NCBI RefSeq assembly: GCF_051020975.1
Contig: NW_027478159.1
Span: forward strand, 17,066,501 to 17,130,500
From: Osmia lignaria lignaria
Taxonomy: Eukaryota > Arthropoda > Insecta > Hymenoptera > Megachilidae
DNA: 64,000 bases
Direction: 5' to 3'
In this document: one piece after another, positions 36,668 through 49,531 of the stretch
Position numbering within the stretch: the first letter of the stretch is position 1
Layout of the letters: every line of letters begins with the position of its first letter
Notes under the pieces: generated by a model
Databases searched by the model: none
What the model was told of the DNA's origin: nothing
The model's input: only the letters and a program-made list of their open reading frames with translations
Position numbers and translations under genes: made by a program

Positions 36668-36986
36668 TTGCAGATATATCTCAAGGGAAGGGGCCTGACG
36701 GACATATTTCGAGATATTTCTTCTTGTTGTACTTCTTCTGCACAGCTAAGCTGGAAGTGGCATTTGCGGCTCGCACTAGTGCAGAGTTATCTCAAAGAAA
36801 GGGGCCACGGTGTTTCTGTATCTCTATTATGTTGGTGCGGCTTCGGAACTTTTAAATATCTCGATATATCTCGAAAACTACGCTTCTGATCAAAAAATAT
36901 CATAGAACATAAATTGTAGGAAACATAATTCTGTACAAAAACGGTCTCTTAATATTTTGCCATAGCTCGCTTCGTTTCCGAGATAT

Positions 36987-37629
36987 TTCCAGATATATCT
37001 CAAGGGAAGGGGCCTGACGGACATATTTCGAGATATTTCTTCTTCTTGTTGTTCTTCTTCTGCACAGCTAAGCTGGAAGTGGCATTTACAGCTCGCAATA
37101 GTGCAGAGTTATCTCATAGAAAGGGGCCACGGTGTTTCTGTATCTCTATTATGTTGGTGCGGCTTCGGAACTTTTAAATATCTCGATATATCTCGAAAAC
37201 TACGCTTCTGATCAAAAAATATCATAGAACATAAATTGTAGGAAACATAATTCTCTACAAAAAACGTCTCTTAACATTTTCCATAGCTCGCTTCGTTTCC
37301 GAGATATTTGCAGATTCAGCTCAAAGGAACGGGCCTGACGGACATATTTCGAGATATTTCTTCTTTTTGTTGTTCTTCTTCTGCACAGCTAAACTGGAAG
37401 TGGCATTTCCAGCTCGCAATAGTGCAGAGTTATCTCAAAGAAAGGGGCCACGGTGTTTCTGTATCTCTATTATGTTGGTGCGGCTTCGCAACTTTTAAAT
37501 ATCTTGATATATCTCGAGAACTACGCATCTGATCAAAAAATATCATAGAACATAAAAAGTAGGAAACTTAATTCTCTACAAAAAAGGTCGCTTAACATTT
37601 TGCCATAGCTCGCTTCGTTTCCGAGATAT
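36987..37629. repeat. 643-bp dimer block, copy 3 of 3
   Basis: The offset from copy 2 is 962 bp (322 + 319 + 321). The block is preceded by the 319-bp monomer 36668, making a 962-bp trimer with 36346. The second monomer, 37308, supplies the 3-prime half, with its CTTCGCAAC and GGTCGCTTAAC markers, of the hybrid monomer created by the 4502-bp duplication downstream. Confidence 0.85.
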
Positions 37630-40600
37630 TTGCAGATATATCTCAAGGGAAGGGGCCTGACGGACATATTTCGAGATATTTCTTCTTGTTGTACTTCTTC
37701 TGCACAGCTAAGCTGGAAGTGGCATTTGCGGCTCGCACTAGTGCAGAGTTATCTCAAAGAAAGGGGCCACGGTGTTTCTGTATCTCTATTATGTTGGTGC
37801 GGCTTCGGAACTTTTAAATATCTTGATATATCTCGAGAACTACGCATCTGATCAAAAAATATCATAGAAGATAAAAAGTAGAAAACTTAATTCTCTACAA
37901 AAAAGGTCTCTTAACATTTTGCCATAGCTCGCTTCGTTTCCGAGATATTTGCAGATTTATCTCAAGGGAAGGGGCCTGACGGACATATTTCGAGATATTT
38001 CTTCTTGTTGTTCTTCTTCTGCACAGCTAAGCTGGAAGTGGCATTTGCGGCTCGCACTAGTGCAGCGTTATCTCAAAGAAAGGGGCCACGGTGTTTCTGT
38101 ATCTCTATTATGTTGGTGCGGCTTCGGAACTTTTAAATATCTTGATATATCTCGAGAACTACGCTTCTGATCAAAAAATATCATAGAAGATAAAAAGTAG
38201 AAAACTTAATTCTCTACAAAAAAGGTCTCTTAACATTTTGCCATAGCTCGCTTCGTTTCCGAGATATTTGCAGATTTATCTCAAGGGAAGGGGCCTGACG
38301 GACATATTTCGAGATATTTCTTCTTCTTGTTGTTCTTCTCCTGCACAGCTAAGTTGGAAGTGGCATTTGCAGCTCGCAATAGTGCAGAGTTATCTCAAAG
38401 AAAGGGGCCACGGTGTTTCTGTATCTCTATTATGTTGGTGCGGCTTCGGAACTTTTAAATATCTCGATATATCTCGAAAACTACGCTTCTGATCAAAAAA
38501 TATCATAGAAGATAACTTGTAGGAAACATAATTCTCTACAAAAAAGGTCTCTTAACATTTTGCCATAGCTCGCTTCGTTTCCGAGATATTTGCAGATATA
38601 TCTCAAGGGAAGGGGCCTGACGGACATATTTCGAGATATTTCTTCTTCTTGTTGTTCTTCTCCTGCACAGCTAAGCTGGAAGTGGCATTTCCAGCTCGCA
38701 ATAGTGCAGAGTTATCTCAAAGAGAGGGGCCACGGTGTTTCTGTATCTCTATTATGTTGGTGCGGCTTCGGAACTTTTAAATATCTTGATATATCTCGAG
38801 AACTACGCATCTGATCAAAAAATATCATAGAACATAAAAAGTAGGAAACTTAATTCTGTACAAAAAAGGTCTCTTAATATTTTGCCATAGCTCGCTTCGT
38901 TTCCGAGATATTTGCAGATTTATCTCAAGGGAAGGGTCCTGACGGACATATTTCGGGATATTTCTTCTTCTTGTTGTTCTTCTTCTGCACAGCTAAGTTG
39001 GAAGTGGCATTTGCAGCTCGCAATAGTGCAGAGTTATCTCAAAGAAAGGGGCCACGGTGTTTCTGTACCTCTATTATGTTGGTGCGGCTTCGGAACTTTT
39101 AAATATCTCGATATATCTCGAAAACTACGCTTCTGATCAAAAAATATCATAGAAGATAACTTGTAGGAAACATAATTCTCTACAAAAAAGGTCTCTTAAC
39201 ATTTTGCCATAGCTCGCTTCGTTTCCGAGATATTTGCAGATATATCTCAAGGGAAGGGGCCTGACGGACATATTTCGAGATATTTCTTCTTCTTGTTGTT
39301 CTTCTCCTGCACAGCTAAGCTGGAAGTGGCATTTCCAGCTCGCAATAGTGCAGAGTTATCTCAAAGAAAGGGGCCACGGTGATTCTGTATCTCTATTATG
39401 TTGGTGCGGCTTCGGAACTTTTAAATATCTTGATATATCTCGAAAACTACGCTTCTGATCACAAAATATCATAGAACATAAATTGTAGGAAATATAATTC
39501 TCTACAAAAAAGGTCTCTTAACATTTTGCCATAGCTCTCTTCGTTTCCGAGATATTTGCAGATTTATCTCAAGGGAAGGGGCCTGACGGACATATTTCGA
39601 GATATTTCTTCTTCTTGTTGTTCTTCTTCTGCACAGCTAAGCTGGAAGTGGCATTTGCAGCTCGCAATAGTGCAGAGTTATCTCAAAGAAAGGGGCCACG
39701 GTGATTCTGTATCTCTATTATGTTGGTGCGGCTTCGGAACTTTTAAATATCTTGATATATCTCGAGAACTACGCATCTGATCAAAAAATATCATACAACA
39801 TAAAAAGTAGGGAACTTAATTCTCTACAAATAAGGTCTCTTAACATTTTGCCATAGCTCGCTTCGTTTCCGAGATATTTGCAGATTTATCTCAAGGGAAG
39901 GGGCCTGACGGACATATTTCGAGATATTTCTTCTTCTTGTTGTTCTTCTTCTGCACAGCTAAGCTGGAAGTGGCATTTACAGCTCGCAATAGTGCAGAGT
40001 TATCTCAAAGAAAGGGGCCACGGTGTTTCTGTATCTCTATTATGTTGGTGCGGCTTCGGAACTTTTAAATATCTTGATATATCTCGAGAACTACGCATCT
40101 GATCAAAAAATATCATAGAACGTAAAAAGTAGGAAACTTAATTCTCTACAAAAAAGGTCTCTTAACATTTTGCCATAGCTCGCTTCCTTTCCGAGATATT
40201 TGCAGATTTATCTCAAGGGAAGGGGCCTGACGGACATATTTCGAGATATTTCTTCTTCTTGTTGTTATTCTTCTGCACAGCTAAGCTGGGAGTGGCATTT
40301 GCAGCTCGCAATAGTGCAGAGTTATCTCAAAGAAAGGGGCCACGGTGATTCTGTATCTCTATTATGTTGGTGCGGCTTCGGAACTTTTAAATATCTTGAT
40401 ATATCTCGAAAACTACGCTTCTGATCACAAAATATCATAGAACATAAATTGTAGGAAATATAATTCTCTACAAAAAAGGTCTCTTAACATTTTGCCATAG
40501 CTCTCTTCGTTTCCGAGATATTTGCAGATTTATCTCAAGGGAAGGGGCCTGACGGACATATTTCGAGATATTTCTTCTTCTTGTTGTTCTTCTTCTGCAC

Positions 40601-41911
40601 AGCTAAGCTGGAAGTGGCATTTGCAGCTCGCAATAGTGCAGAGTTATCTCAAAGAAAGGGGCCACGGTGATTCTGTATCTCTATTATGTTGGTGCGGCTT
40701 CGGAACTTTTAAATATCTTGATATATCTCGAGAACTACGCATCTGATCAAAAAATATCATAGAACATAAAAAGTGGGAAACTTAATTCTCTACAAAAAAG
40801 GGCTCTTATCATTTTGCCATAGCTCGCTTCGTTTCCGAGATATTTGCAGATTTATCTCAAGGGAAGGGGCCTGACGGACATATTTCGAGATATTTCTTCT
40901 TCTTGTTGTTCTTCTTCTGCACAGCTAAGCTGGAAGTGGCATTTGCAGCTCGCAATAGTGCAGAGTTATCTCAAATAGAGGGGCCACGGTGTTTCTGTAT
41001 CTCTATTATGTTGGTGCGGCTTCGGAACTTTTAAATATCTTGATATATCTCGAGAACTACGCATCTGATCAAAAATAATCATAAAACATAAAAAGTAGGA
41101 AACTTAATTCTCTACAAAAGAGGTCTCTTAACATTTTGCCATAGCTCGCTTCGTTTCTGAGATATTTGCAGATTTATCTCAAGGGAAGGGGCCTGACGGA
41201 CATATTTCGAGATATTTGTTCTTCTTGTTGTTCTTCTTCTGCACAGCTAAGCTGGAAGTGGCATTTGCAGCTCGCAATAGTGCAGAGTTATCTCAAAGAA
41301 AGGGGCCACGGTGTTTCTGTATCTCTATTATGTTGGTGCGGCTTCGGAACTTTTAAATATCTTGATATATCTCGAGAACTACGCATCTGATCAACAAATA
41401 TCATAGAACATAAAAAGTAGGAAACATAATTCTCTACAAAAAAGGTCTCTTAACATTTTGCCATAGCTCGCTTCGTTTCCGAGATATTTGCAGATACATC
41501 TCAAGGGAAGGGGCCTGACGGACATATTTCGAGATATTTCACCTTCTTGTTGTTCTTCTTCTGCACAGCTAAGCTGGAAGTGGCATTTGCAGCTAGCAAT
41601 AGTGCAGAGTTATCTCAAAGAAAGGGGCCACGGTGTTTCTGTATCTCTATTATGTTGGTGCGGCTTCGGAACTTTTAAATATCTTGATATATCTCGAGAA
41701 CTATGCATCTGATCAAAAAATATCATAGAACATGAAAAGTAGGAAACATAATTCTCTACAAAAAAGGTCTCTTAACATTTTGCCATAGCTCGCTTCGTTT
41801 CCGAGATATTTGCAGATACATCTCAAGGGAAGGGGCCTGACGGACATATTTCGAGATATTTCATCTTCTTGTTGTTCTTCTTCTGCACAGCTAAGCTGGA
41901 AGTGGCATTTG
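37410..41911. repeat. 4502-bp (14-monomer) tandem duplication, copy 1
   Basis: The unit is 12 monomers of 322 bp and two of 319 bp. The order of rare variants repeats exactly in the next 4.5 kb: TTCTCCTGCAC monomers, GGGTCCTGACGG, TGTACCTCTATT, GTTATTCTTC, CAAATAGAGG, ATTTGTTCTTC and TTTCACCTTC. The differences I found are 40187 C against 44689 G, 40496 C against 44998 A and 40775 G against 45277 A. The start is placed within 37410-37488, since monomers 37308 and 41810 still differ at 37409/41911 and agree afterwards. Confidence 0.92.
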
Positions 41912-42131
41912 CAGCTCGCAATAGTGCAGAGTTATCTCAAAGAAAGGGGCCACGGTGTTTCTGTATCTCTATTATGTTGGTGCGGCTTCGCAACTTTTAA
42001 ATATCTTGATATATCTCGAGAACTACGCATCTGATCAAAAAATATCATAGAACATAAAAAGTAGGAAACTTAATTCTCTACAAAAAAGGTCGCTTAACAT
42101 TTTGCCATAGCTCGCTTCGTTTCCGAGATAT
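41810..42131. repeat. Hybrid junction monomer of the 4502-bp duplication
   Basis: This monomer is a fusion of the last unit of the block (like 46312) and the first one (like 37308). It keeps the 322-bp length and the array phase, as expected for homologous unequal crossover and not for end joining. The exchange lies in a 79-bp stretch where both parents are identical. Confidence 0.9.
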
Positions 42132-45100
42132 TTGCAGATATATCTCAAGGGAAGGGGCCTGACGGACATATTTCGAGATATTTCTTCTTGTTGTACTTCT
42201 TCTGCACAGCTAAGCTGGAAGTGGCATTTGCGGCTCGCACTAGTGCAGAGTTATCTCAAAGAAAGGGGCCACGGTGTTTCTGTATCTCTATTATGTTGGT
42301 GCGGCTTCGGAACTTTTAAATATCTTGATATATCTCGAGAACTACGCATCTGATCAAAAAATATCATAGAAGATAAAAAGTAGAAAACTTAATTCTCTAC
42401 AAAAAAGGTCTCTTAACATTTTGCCATAGCTCGCTTCGTTTCCGAGATATTTGCAGATTTATCTCAAGGGAAGGGGCCTGACGGACATATTTCGAGATAT
42501 TTCTTCTTGTTGTTCTTCTTCTGCACAGCTAAGCTGGAAGTGGCATTTGCGGCTCGCACTAGTGCAGCGTTATCTCAAAGAAAGGGGCCACGGTGTTTCT
42601 GTATCTCTATTATGTTGGTGCGGCTTCGGAACTTTTAAATATCTTGATATATCTCGAGAACTACGCTTCTGATCAAAAAATATCATAGAAGATAAAAAGT
42701 AGAAAACTTAATTCTCTACAAAAAAGGTCTCTTAACATTTTGCCATAGCTCGCTTCGTTTCCGAGATATTTGCAGATTTATCTCAAGGGAAGGGGCCTGA
42801 CGGACATATTTCGAGATATTTCTTCTTCTTGTTGTTCTTCTCCTGCACAGCTAAGTTGGAAGTGGCATTTGCAGCTCGCAATAGTGCAGAGTTATCTCAA
42901 AGAAAGGGGCCACGGTGTTTCTGTATCTCTATTATGTTGGTGCGGCTTCGGAACTTTTAAATATCTCGATATATCTCGAAAACTACGCTTCTGATCAAAA
43001 AATATCATAGAAGATAACTTGTAGGAAACATAATTCTCTACAAAAAAGGTCTCTTAACATTTTGCCATAGCTCGCTTCGTTTCCGAGATATTTGCAGATA
43101 TATCTCAAGGGAAGGGGCCTGACGGACATATTTCGAGATATTTCTTCTTCTTGTTGTTCTTCTCCTGCACAGCTAAGCTGGAAGTGGCATTTCCAGCTCG
43201 CAATAGTGCAGAGTTATCTCAAAGAGAGGGGCCACGGTGTTTCTGTATCTCTATTATGTTGGTGCGGCTTCGGAACTTTTAAATATCTTGATATATCTCG
43301 AGAACTACGCATCTGATCAAAAAATATCATAGAACATAAAAAGTAGGAAACTTAATTCTGTACAAAAAAGGTCTCTTAATATTTTGCCATAGCTCGCTTC
43401 GTTTCCGAGATATTTGCAGATTTATCTCAAGGGAAGGGTCCTGACGGACATATTTCGGGATATTTCTTCTTCTTGTTGTTCTTCTTCTGCACAGCTAAGT
43501 TGGAAGTGGCATTTGCAGCTCGCAATAGTGCAGAGTTATCTCAAAGAAAGGGGCCACGGTGTTTCTGTACCTCTATTATGTTGGTGCGGCTTCGGAACTT
43601 TTAAATATCTCGATATATCTCGAAAACTACGCTTCTGATCAAAAAATATCATAGAAGATAACTTGTAGGAAACATAATTCTCTACAAAAAAGGTCTCTTA
43701 ACATTTTGCCATAGCTCGCTTCGTTTCCGAGATATTTGCAGATATATCTCAAGGGAAGGGGCCTGACGGACATATTTCGAGATATTTCTTCTTCTTGTTG
43801 TTCTTCTCCTGCACAGCTAAGCTGGAAGTGGCATTTCCAGCTCGCAATAGTGCAGAGTTATCTCAAAGAAAGGGGCCACGGTGATTCTGTATCTCTATTA
43901 TGTTGGTGCGGCTTCGGAACTTTTAAATATCTTGATATATCTCGAAAACTACGCTTCTGATCACAAAATATCATAGAACATAAATTGTAGGAAATATAAT
44001 TCTCTACAAAAAAGGTCTCTTAACATTTTGCCATAGCTCTCTTCGTTTCCGAGATATTTGCAGATTTATCTCAAGGGAAGGGGCCTGACGGACATATTTC
44101 GAGATATTTCTTCTTCTTGTTGTTCTTCTTCTGCACAGCTAAGCTGGAAGTGGCATTTGCAGCTCGCAATAGTGCAGAGTTATCTCAAAGAAAGGGGCCA
44201 CGGTGATTCTGTATCTCTATTATGTTGGTGCGGCTTCGGAACTTTTAAATATCTTGATATATCTCGAGAACTACGCATCTGATCAAAAAATATCATACAA
44301 CATAAAAAGTAGGGAACTTAATTCTCTACAAATAAGGTCTCTTAACATTTTGCCATAGCTCGCTTCGTTTCCGAGATATTTGCAGATTTATCTCAAGGGA
44401 AGGGGCCTGACGGACATATTTCGAGATATTTCTTCTTCTTGTTGTTCTTCTTCTGCACAGCTAAGCTGGAAGTGGCATTTACAGCTCGCAATAGTGCAGA
44501 GTTATCTCAAAGAAAGGGGCCACGGTGTTTCTGTATCTCTATTATGTTGGTGCGGCTTCGGAACTTTTAAATATCTTGATATATCTCGAGAACTACGCAT
44601 CTGATCAAAAAATATCATAGAACGTAAAAAGTAGGAAACTTAATTCTCTACAAAAAAGGTCTCTTAACATTTTGCCATAGCTCGCTTCGTTTCCGAGATA
44701 TTTGCAGATTTATCTCAAGGGAAGGGGCCTGACGGACATATTTCGAGATATTTCTTCTTCTTGTTGTTATTCTTCTGCACAGCTAAGCTGGGAGTGGCAT
44801 TTGCAGCTCGCAATAGTGCAGAGTTATCTCAAAGAAAGGGGCCACGGTGATTCTGTATCTCTATTATGTTGGTGCGGCTTCGGAACTTTTAAATATCTTG
44901 ATATATCTCGAAAACTACGCTTCTGATCACAAAATATCATAGAACATAAATTGTAGGAAATATAATTCTCTACAAAAAAGGTCTCTTAACATTTTGCAAT
45001 AGCTCTCTTCGTTTCCGAGATATTTGCAGATTTATCTCAAGGGAAGGGGCCTGACGGACATATTTCGAGATATTTCTTCTTCTTGTTGTTCTTCTTCTGC

Positions 45101-46413
45101 ACAGCTAAGCTGGAAGTGGCATTTGCAGCTCGCAATAGTGCAGAGTTATCTCAAAGAAAGGGGCCACGGTGATTCTGTATCTCTATTATGTTGGTGCGGC
45201 TTCGGAACTTTTAAATATCTTGATATATCTCGAGAACTACGCATCTGATCAAAAAATATCATAGAACATAAAAAGTAGGAAACTTAATTCTCTACAAAAA
45301 AGGGCTCTTATCATTTTGCCATAGCTCGCTTCGTTTCCGAGATATTTGCAGATTTATCTCAAGGGAAGGGGCCTGACGGACATATTTCGAGATATTTCTT
45401 CTTCTTGTTGTTCTTCTTCTGCACAGCTAAGCTGGAAGTGGCATTTGCAGCTCGCAATAGTGCAGAGTTATCTCAAATAGAGGGGCCACGGTGTTTCTGT
45501 ATCTCTATTATGTTGGTGCGGCTTCGGAACTTTTAAATATCTTGATATATCTCGAGAACTACGCATCTGATCAAAAATAATCATAAAACATAAAAAGTAG
45601 GAAACTTAATTCTCTACAAAAGAGGTCTCTTAACATTTTGCCATAGCTCGCTTCGTTTCTGAGATATTTGCAGATTTATCTCAAGGGAAGGGGCCTGACG
45701 GACATATTTCGAGATATTTGTTCTTCTTGTTGTTCTTCTTCTGCACAGCTAAGCTGGAAGTGGCATTTGCAGCTCGCAATAGTGCAGAGTTATCTCAAAG
45801 AAAGGGGCCACGGTGTTTCTGTATCTCTATTATGTTGGTGCGGCTTCGGAACTTTTAAATATCTTGATATATCTCGAGAACTACGCATCTGATCAACAAA
45901 TATCATAGAACATAAAAAGTAGGAAACATAATTCTCTACAAAAAAGGTCTCTTAACATTTTGCCATAGCTCGCTTCGTTTCCGAGATATTTGCAGATACA
46001 TCTCAAGGGAAGGGGCCTGACGGACATATTTCGAGATATTTCACCTTCTTGTTGTTCTTCTTCTGCACAGCTAAGCTGGAAGTGGCATTTGCAGCTAGCA
46101 ATAGTGCAGAGTTATCTCAAAGAAAGGGGCCACGGTGTTTCTGTATCTCTATTATGTTGGTGCGGCTTCGGAACTTTTAAATATCTTGATATATCTCGAG
46201 AACTATGCATCTGATCAAAAAATATCATAGAACATGAAAAGTAGGAAACATAATTCTCTACAAAAAAGGTCTCTTAACATTTTGCCATAGCTCGCTTCGT
46301 TTCCGAGATATTTGCAGATACATCTCAAGGGAAGGGGCCTGACGGACATATTTCGAGATATTTCATCTTCTTGTTGTTCTTCTTCTGCACAGCTAAGCTG
46401 GAAGTGGCATTTG
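41912..46413. repeat. 4502-bp tandem duplication, copy 2
   Basis: The copy begins inside hybrid monomer 41810. The 5-prime part of that monomer (GATACATCTC, TTTCATCTTC) matches 46312, and its 3-prime part (CTTCGCAAC at 41991, GGTCGCTTAAC) matches 37308. The junction is thus within 41912-41990. The end is where 46312 parts from 41810 (CTTCGGAAC at 46493). Only three differences were seen in 4.5 kb, so this is among the youngest large rearrangements in the window. Confidence 0.92.
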
Positions 46414-47599
46414 CAGCTCGCAATAGTGCAGAGTTATCTCAAAGAAAGGGGCCACGGTGTTTCTGTATCTCTATTATGTTGGTGCGGCTTCGGAACTTTT
46501 AAATATCTCGATATATCTCGAGAACTACGCATCTGATCAAAAAATATCATAGAACGTAAAAAGTGGGAAACTTAATTCTCTACAAAAAAGGTCTCTTAAC
46601 ATTTTGCCATAGCTCGCTTCGTTTCCGAGATATTTGCAGATATATCTCAAGGGAAGGGGCCTGACGGACATATTTCGAGATATTTCTTCTTCTTGTTGTT
46701 CTTCTTCTGCACAGCTAAGCTGGAAGTGGCATTTGCAGCTCGCAATAGTGCAGAGTTATCCCAAAGAAAGGGGCCACTGTGTTTCTGTATCTCTATTATG
46801 TTGGTGCGGCTTCGGAACTTTTAAATATCTCGATATATCTCGAAAACTACGCTTCTGATCAAAAAATATCATAGAACATAAAAAGTAGGAAACTTAATTC
46901 TCTACAAAAAAGGTCTCTTAACATTTTGCCATAGCTCGCTTGGTTTCCGAGATATTTGCAGATACATCTCAAGGGAAGGGGCCTGACGGACATATTTCGA
47001 GATATTTCTTCTTCTTGTTGTTCTTCTTCTGCACAGCTAAGCTGGAAGTGGCATTTGCAGCTCGCAATAGTGCAGAGTTATCCCAAAGAAAGGGGCCACG
47101 GTGTTTCTGTATCTCTATTATGTTGGTGCGGCTTCGGAACTTTTAAATATCTCGATATATCTCGAAAACTACGCTTCTGATCAAAAAATATCATAGAACA
47201 TAAAAAGTAGGAAACTTAATTCTCTACAAAAAAGGTCTCTTAACATTTTGCCATAGCTCGCTTCGTTTCCGAGATATTTGCAGATTTATCTCAAGGGAAG
47301 GGGCCTGACGGACATGTTTCGAGATATTTCTTCTTCTTGTTGTTCTTCTTCTGCACAGCTAAGCTGGAAGTGGCATTTGCGGCTCGCACTAGTGCAGAGT
47401 TATCTCAAAGAAAGGGGCCACGGTGTTTCTGTATCTCTATTATGTTGGTGCGGCTTCGGAACTTTTAAATATCTCGATATATCTCGAAAACTACGCTTCT
47501 GATCAAAAAATATCATAGAACATAAATTGTAGGAAACATAATTCTCTACAAAAAAGGTCTCTTAACATTTTGCCATAGCTCGCTTCGTTTCCGAGATAT

Positions 47600-48243
47600 T
47601 TGCAGATATATCTCAAGGGAAGGGGCCTGACGGACATATTTCGAGATATTTCTTCTTCTTGTTGTTCTTCTTCTGCACAGCTAAGCTGGAAGTGGCATTT
47701 GCAGCTCGCAATAGTGCAGAGTTATCTCAAATAGAGGGGCCACGGTGTTTCTGTATCTCTATTATGTTGGTGCGGCTTCGGAACTTTTAAATATCTTGAT
47801 ATATCTCGAGAACTACGCATCTGATCAAAAATAATCATAAAACATAAAAAGTAGGAAACTTAATTCTCTACAAAAGAGGTCTCTTAACATTTTGCCATAG
47901 CTCGCTTCGTTTCTGAGATATTTGCAGATTTATCTCAAGGGAAGGGGCCTGACGGACATATTTCGAGATATTTGTTCTTCTTGTTGTTCTTCTTCTGCAC
48001 AGCTAAGCTGGAAGTGGCATTTGCAGCTCGCAATAGTGCAGAGTTATCTCAAAGAAAGGGGCCACGGTGTTTCTGTATCTCTATTATGTTGGTGCGGCTT
48101 CGGAACTTTTAAATATCTTGATATATCTCGAGAACTACGCATCTGATCAACAAATATCATAGAACATAAAAAGTAGGAAACATAATTCTCTACAAAAAAG
48201 GTCTCTTAACATTTTGCCATAGCTCGCTTCGTTTCCGAGATAT
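47600..48243. repeat. Third, partial copy of a pair from the 4502-bp block
   Basis: Monomers 47600 and 47922 carry the CAAATAGAGG, AAATAATCATAAAAC, ACAAAAGAGG and ATTTGTTCTTC markers of pairs 40844/41166 and 45346/45668. The offset from the second pair is 2254 bp, seven monomers. Monomer 47600 starts with GATATATCTC instead of GATTTATCTC, so the left exchange point lies inside it. Confidence 0.8.
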
Positions 48244-49531
48244 TTGCAGATACATATCAAGGGAAGGGGCCTGACGGACATATTTCGAGATATTTCTTCT
48301 TCTTGTTGTTCTTCTTCTGCACAGCTAAGCTGGAAGTGGCATTTGCAGCTCGCAATAGTGCAGAGGTATATCAAAGAAAGGGGCCACGGTGTTTCTGTAT
48401 CTCTATTATGTTGGTGCGGCTTCGGAACTTATAAATATCTTGATATATCTCGAGAACTACGCATCTGATCAAAAAATATCATAGAACATAAAAAGTGGAA
48501 AACTTAATTCTCTACAAAAAAGGTCTCTTAACATTTTGCCATAGCTCGCTTCGTTTCCGAGATATTTGCAGATATATCTCCAGGGAAGGGGCCTGACGGA
48601 CATATTTCGAGATATTTCTTCTTCTTGTTGTTCTTCTTCTGCACAGCCAAACGGGAAGTGGCATTTCCAGCTCGCAATAGTGCAGAGTTATCTCAAAGAA
48701 AGGGGCCACGGTGTTCCTGTATCTCTATTATGTTGGTGCGGCTTCGGAACTTTTAAATATCCTGATATATCTCGAGAACTACGCATCTGACAAAAAAATA
48801 TCATAGAACATAAAAAGTAGGAAACTTAATTCTCTACAAAAAAGGTCTCTTAACATTTTGCCATAGCTCGCTTCGTTTCCGAGATATTTGCAGATACATC
48901 TCAAGGGAAGGGGCCTGACGGACATATTTCGAGATATTTCTTCTTCTTGTTGCTCTTCTTCTGCACAGCTAAGCTGGAAGTGGCATTTGCAGCTCGCAAT
49001 AGTGCAGTGTTATCTCAAAGAAAGGGGCCACGGTGTTTCTGTATCTCTATTATGTTTGTGCGGCTTCGGAACTTTTAAATATCTTGATATATCTCGAGAA
49101 CTATGCATCTGATCAAAAAATATCATAGAACATAAAAAGTAGGAAACATAATTCTCTACAAAAAAGGTCTCTTAACATTTTGCCATAGCTCGCTTCGTTT
49201 CCGAGATATTTGCAGATATATCTCAAGGGAAGGGGCCTGACGGACATATTTCGAGATATTTCTTCTTCTTGTTGTTCTTCTTCTGCACAGCTAAGCTGGA
49301 AGTGGCATTTGCAGCTCGCAATAGTGCAGAGTTATCTCAAAGAAAGGGGCCACGGTGTTTCTGTATCTCTATTATGTTGGTGCGGCTTCGGAACTTTTAA
49401 ATATCTTGATATATCTCGAGAACTACGCATCTGATCAAAAAATATCATAGAACATAAAAAGTGGGAAACTTAATTCTCTACAAAAGAGGTCTCTCAACAT
49501 TTTGCCATAGCTCGCTACGTTTCCGAGATAT

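Larger units (their letters stand above)
25752..37409. repeat. Array domain IV: variable-length monomers and 963/962-bp trimers
   Basis: The length of exactly 322 bp breaks down here: 319, 320, 321 and 323-bp monomers appear. New subtypes are GCAGATTCAGCTCAAAGG (26073, 30570, 31534, 33136, 36346, 37308), CTCATAGAAAGG (26395 and others) and the -3 class with GCGGCTCGCACTAGTGC. The order is less regular than in domain III, with trimers broken by inserted monomers. Confidence 0.8.
27039..42769. repeat. Zone of 319-bp monomers (3-bp microsatellite contraction)
   Basis: Monomers at 27039, 28002, 29287, 29928, 31855, 32174, 33458, 33777, 34096, 36668, 37630, 37949, 42132 and 42451 are 319 bp long; 31214 has the same loss plus a one-base gain. 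All lack one TTC in the TTC/TTG tract. They share GCGGCTCGCACTAGTGC, so they form one lineage and not repeated independent losses. A point change to TTGTACTTC marks a sub-lineage (31855, 33458, 36668, 37630, 42132). None occurs outside this zone. Confidence 0.9.

Noticed and set aside
37410..46413. The 4502-bp and 7728-bp repeats as simple assembly duplications.
   Set aside because: Not fully excluded, but scattered private differences in both members, and a hybrid junction monomer that keeps array phase, fit real unequal exchange better. Spanning long reads would decide.
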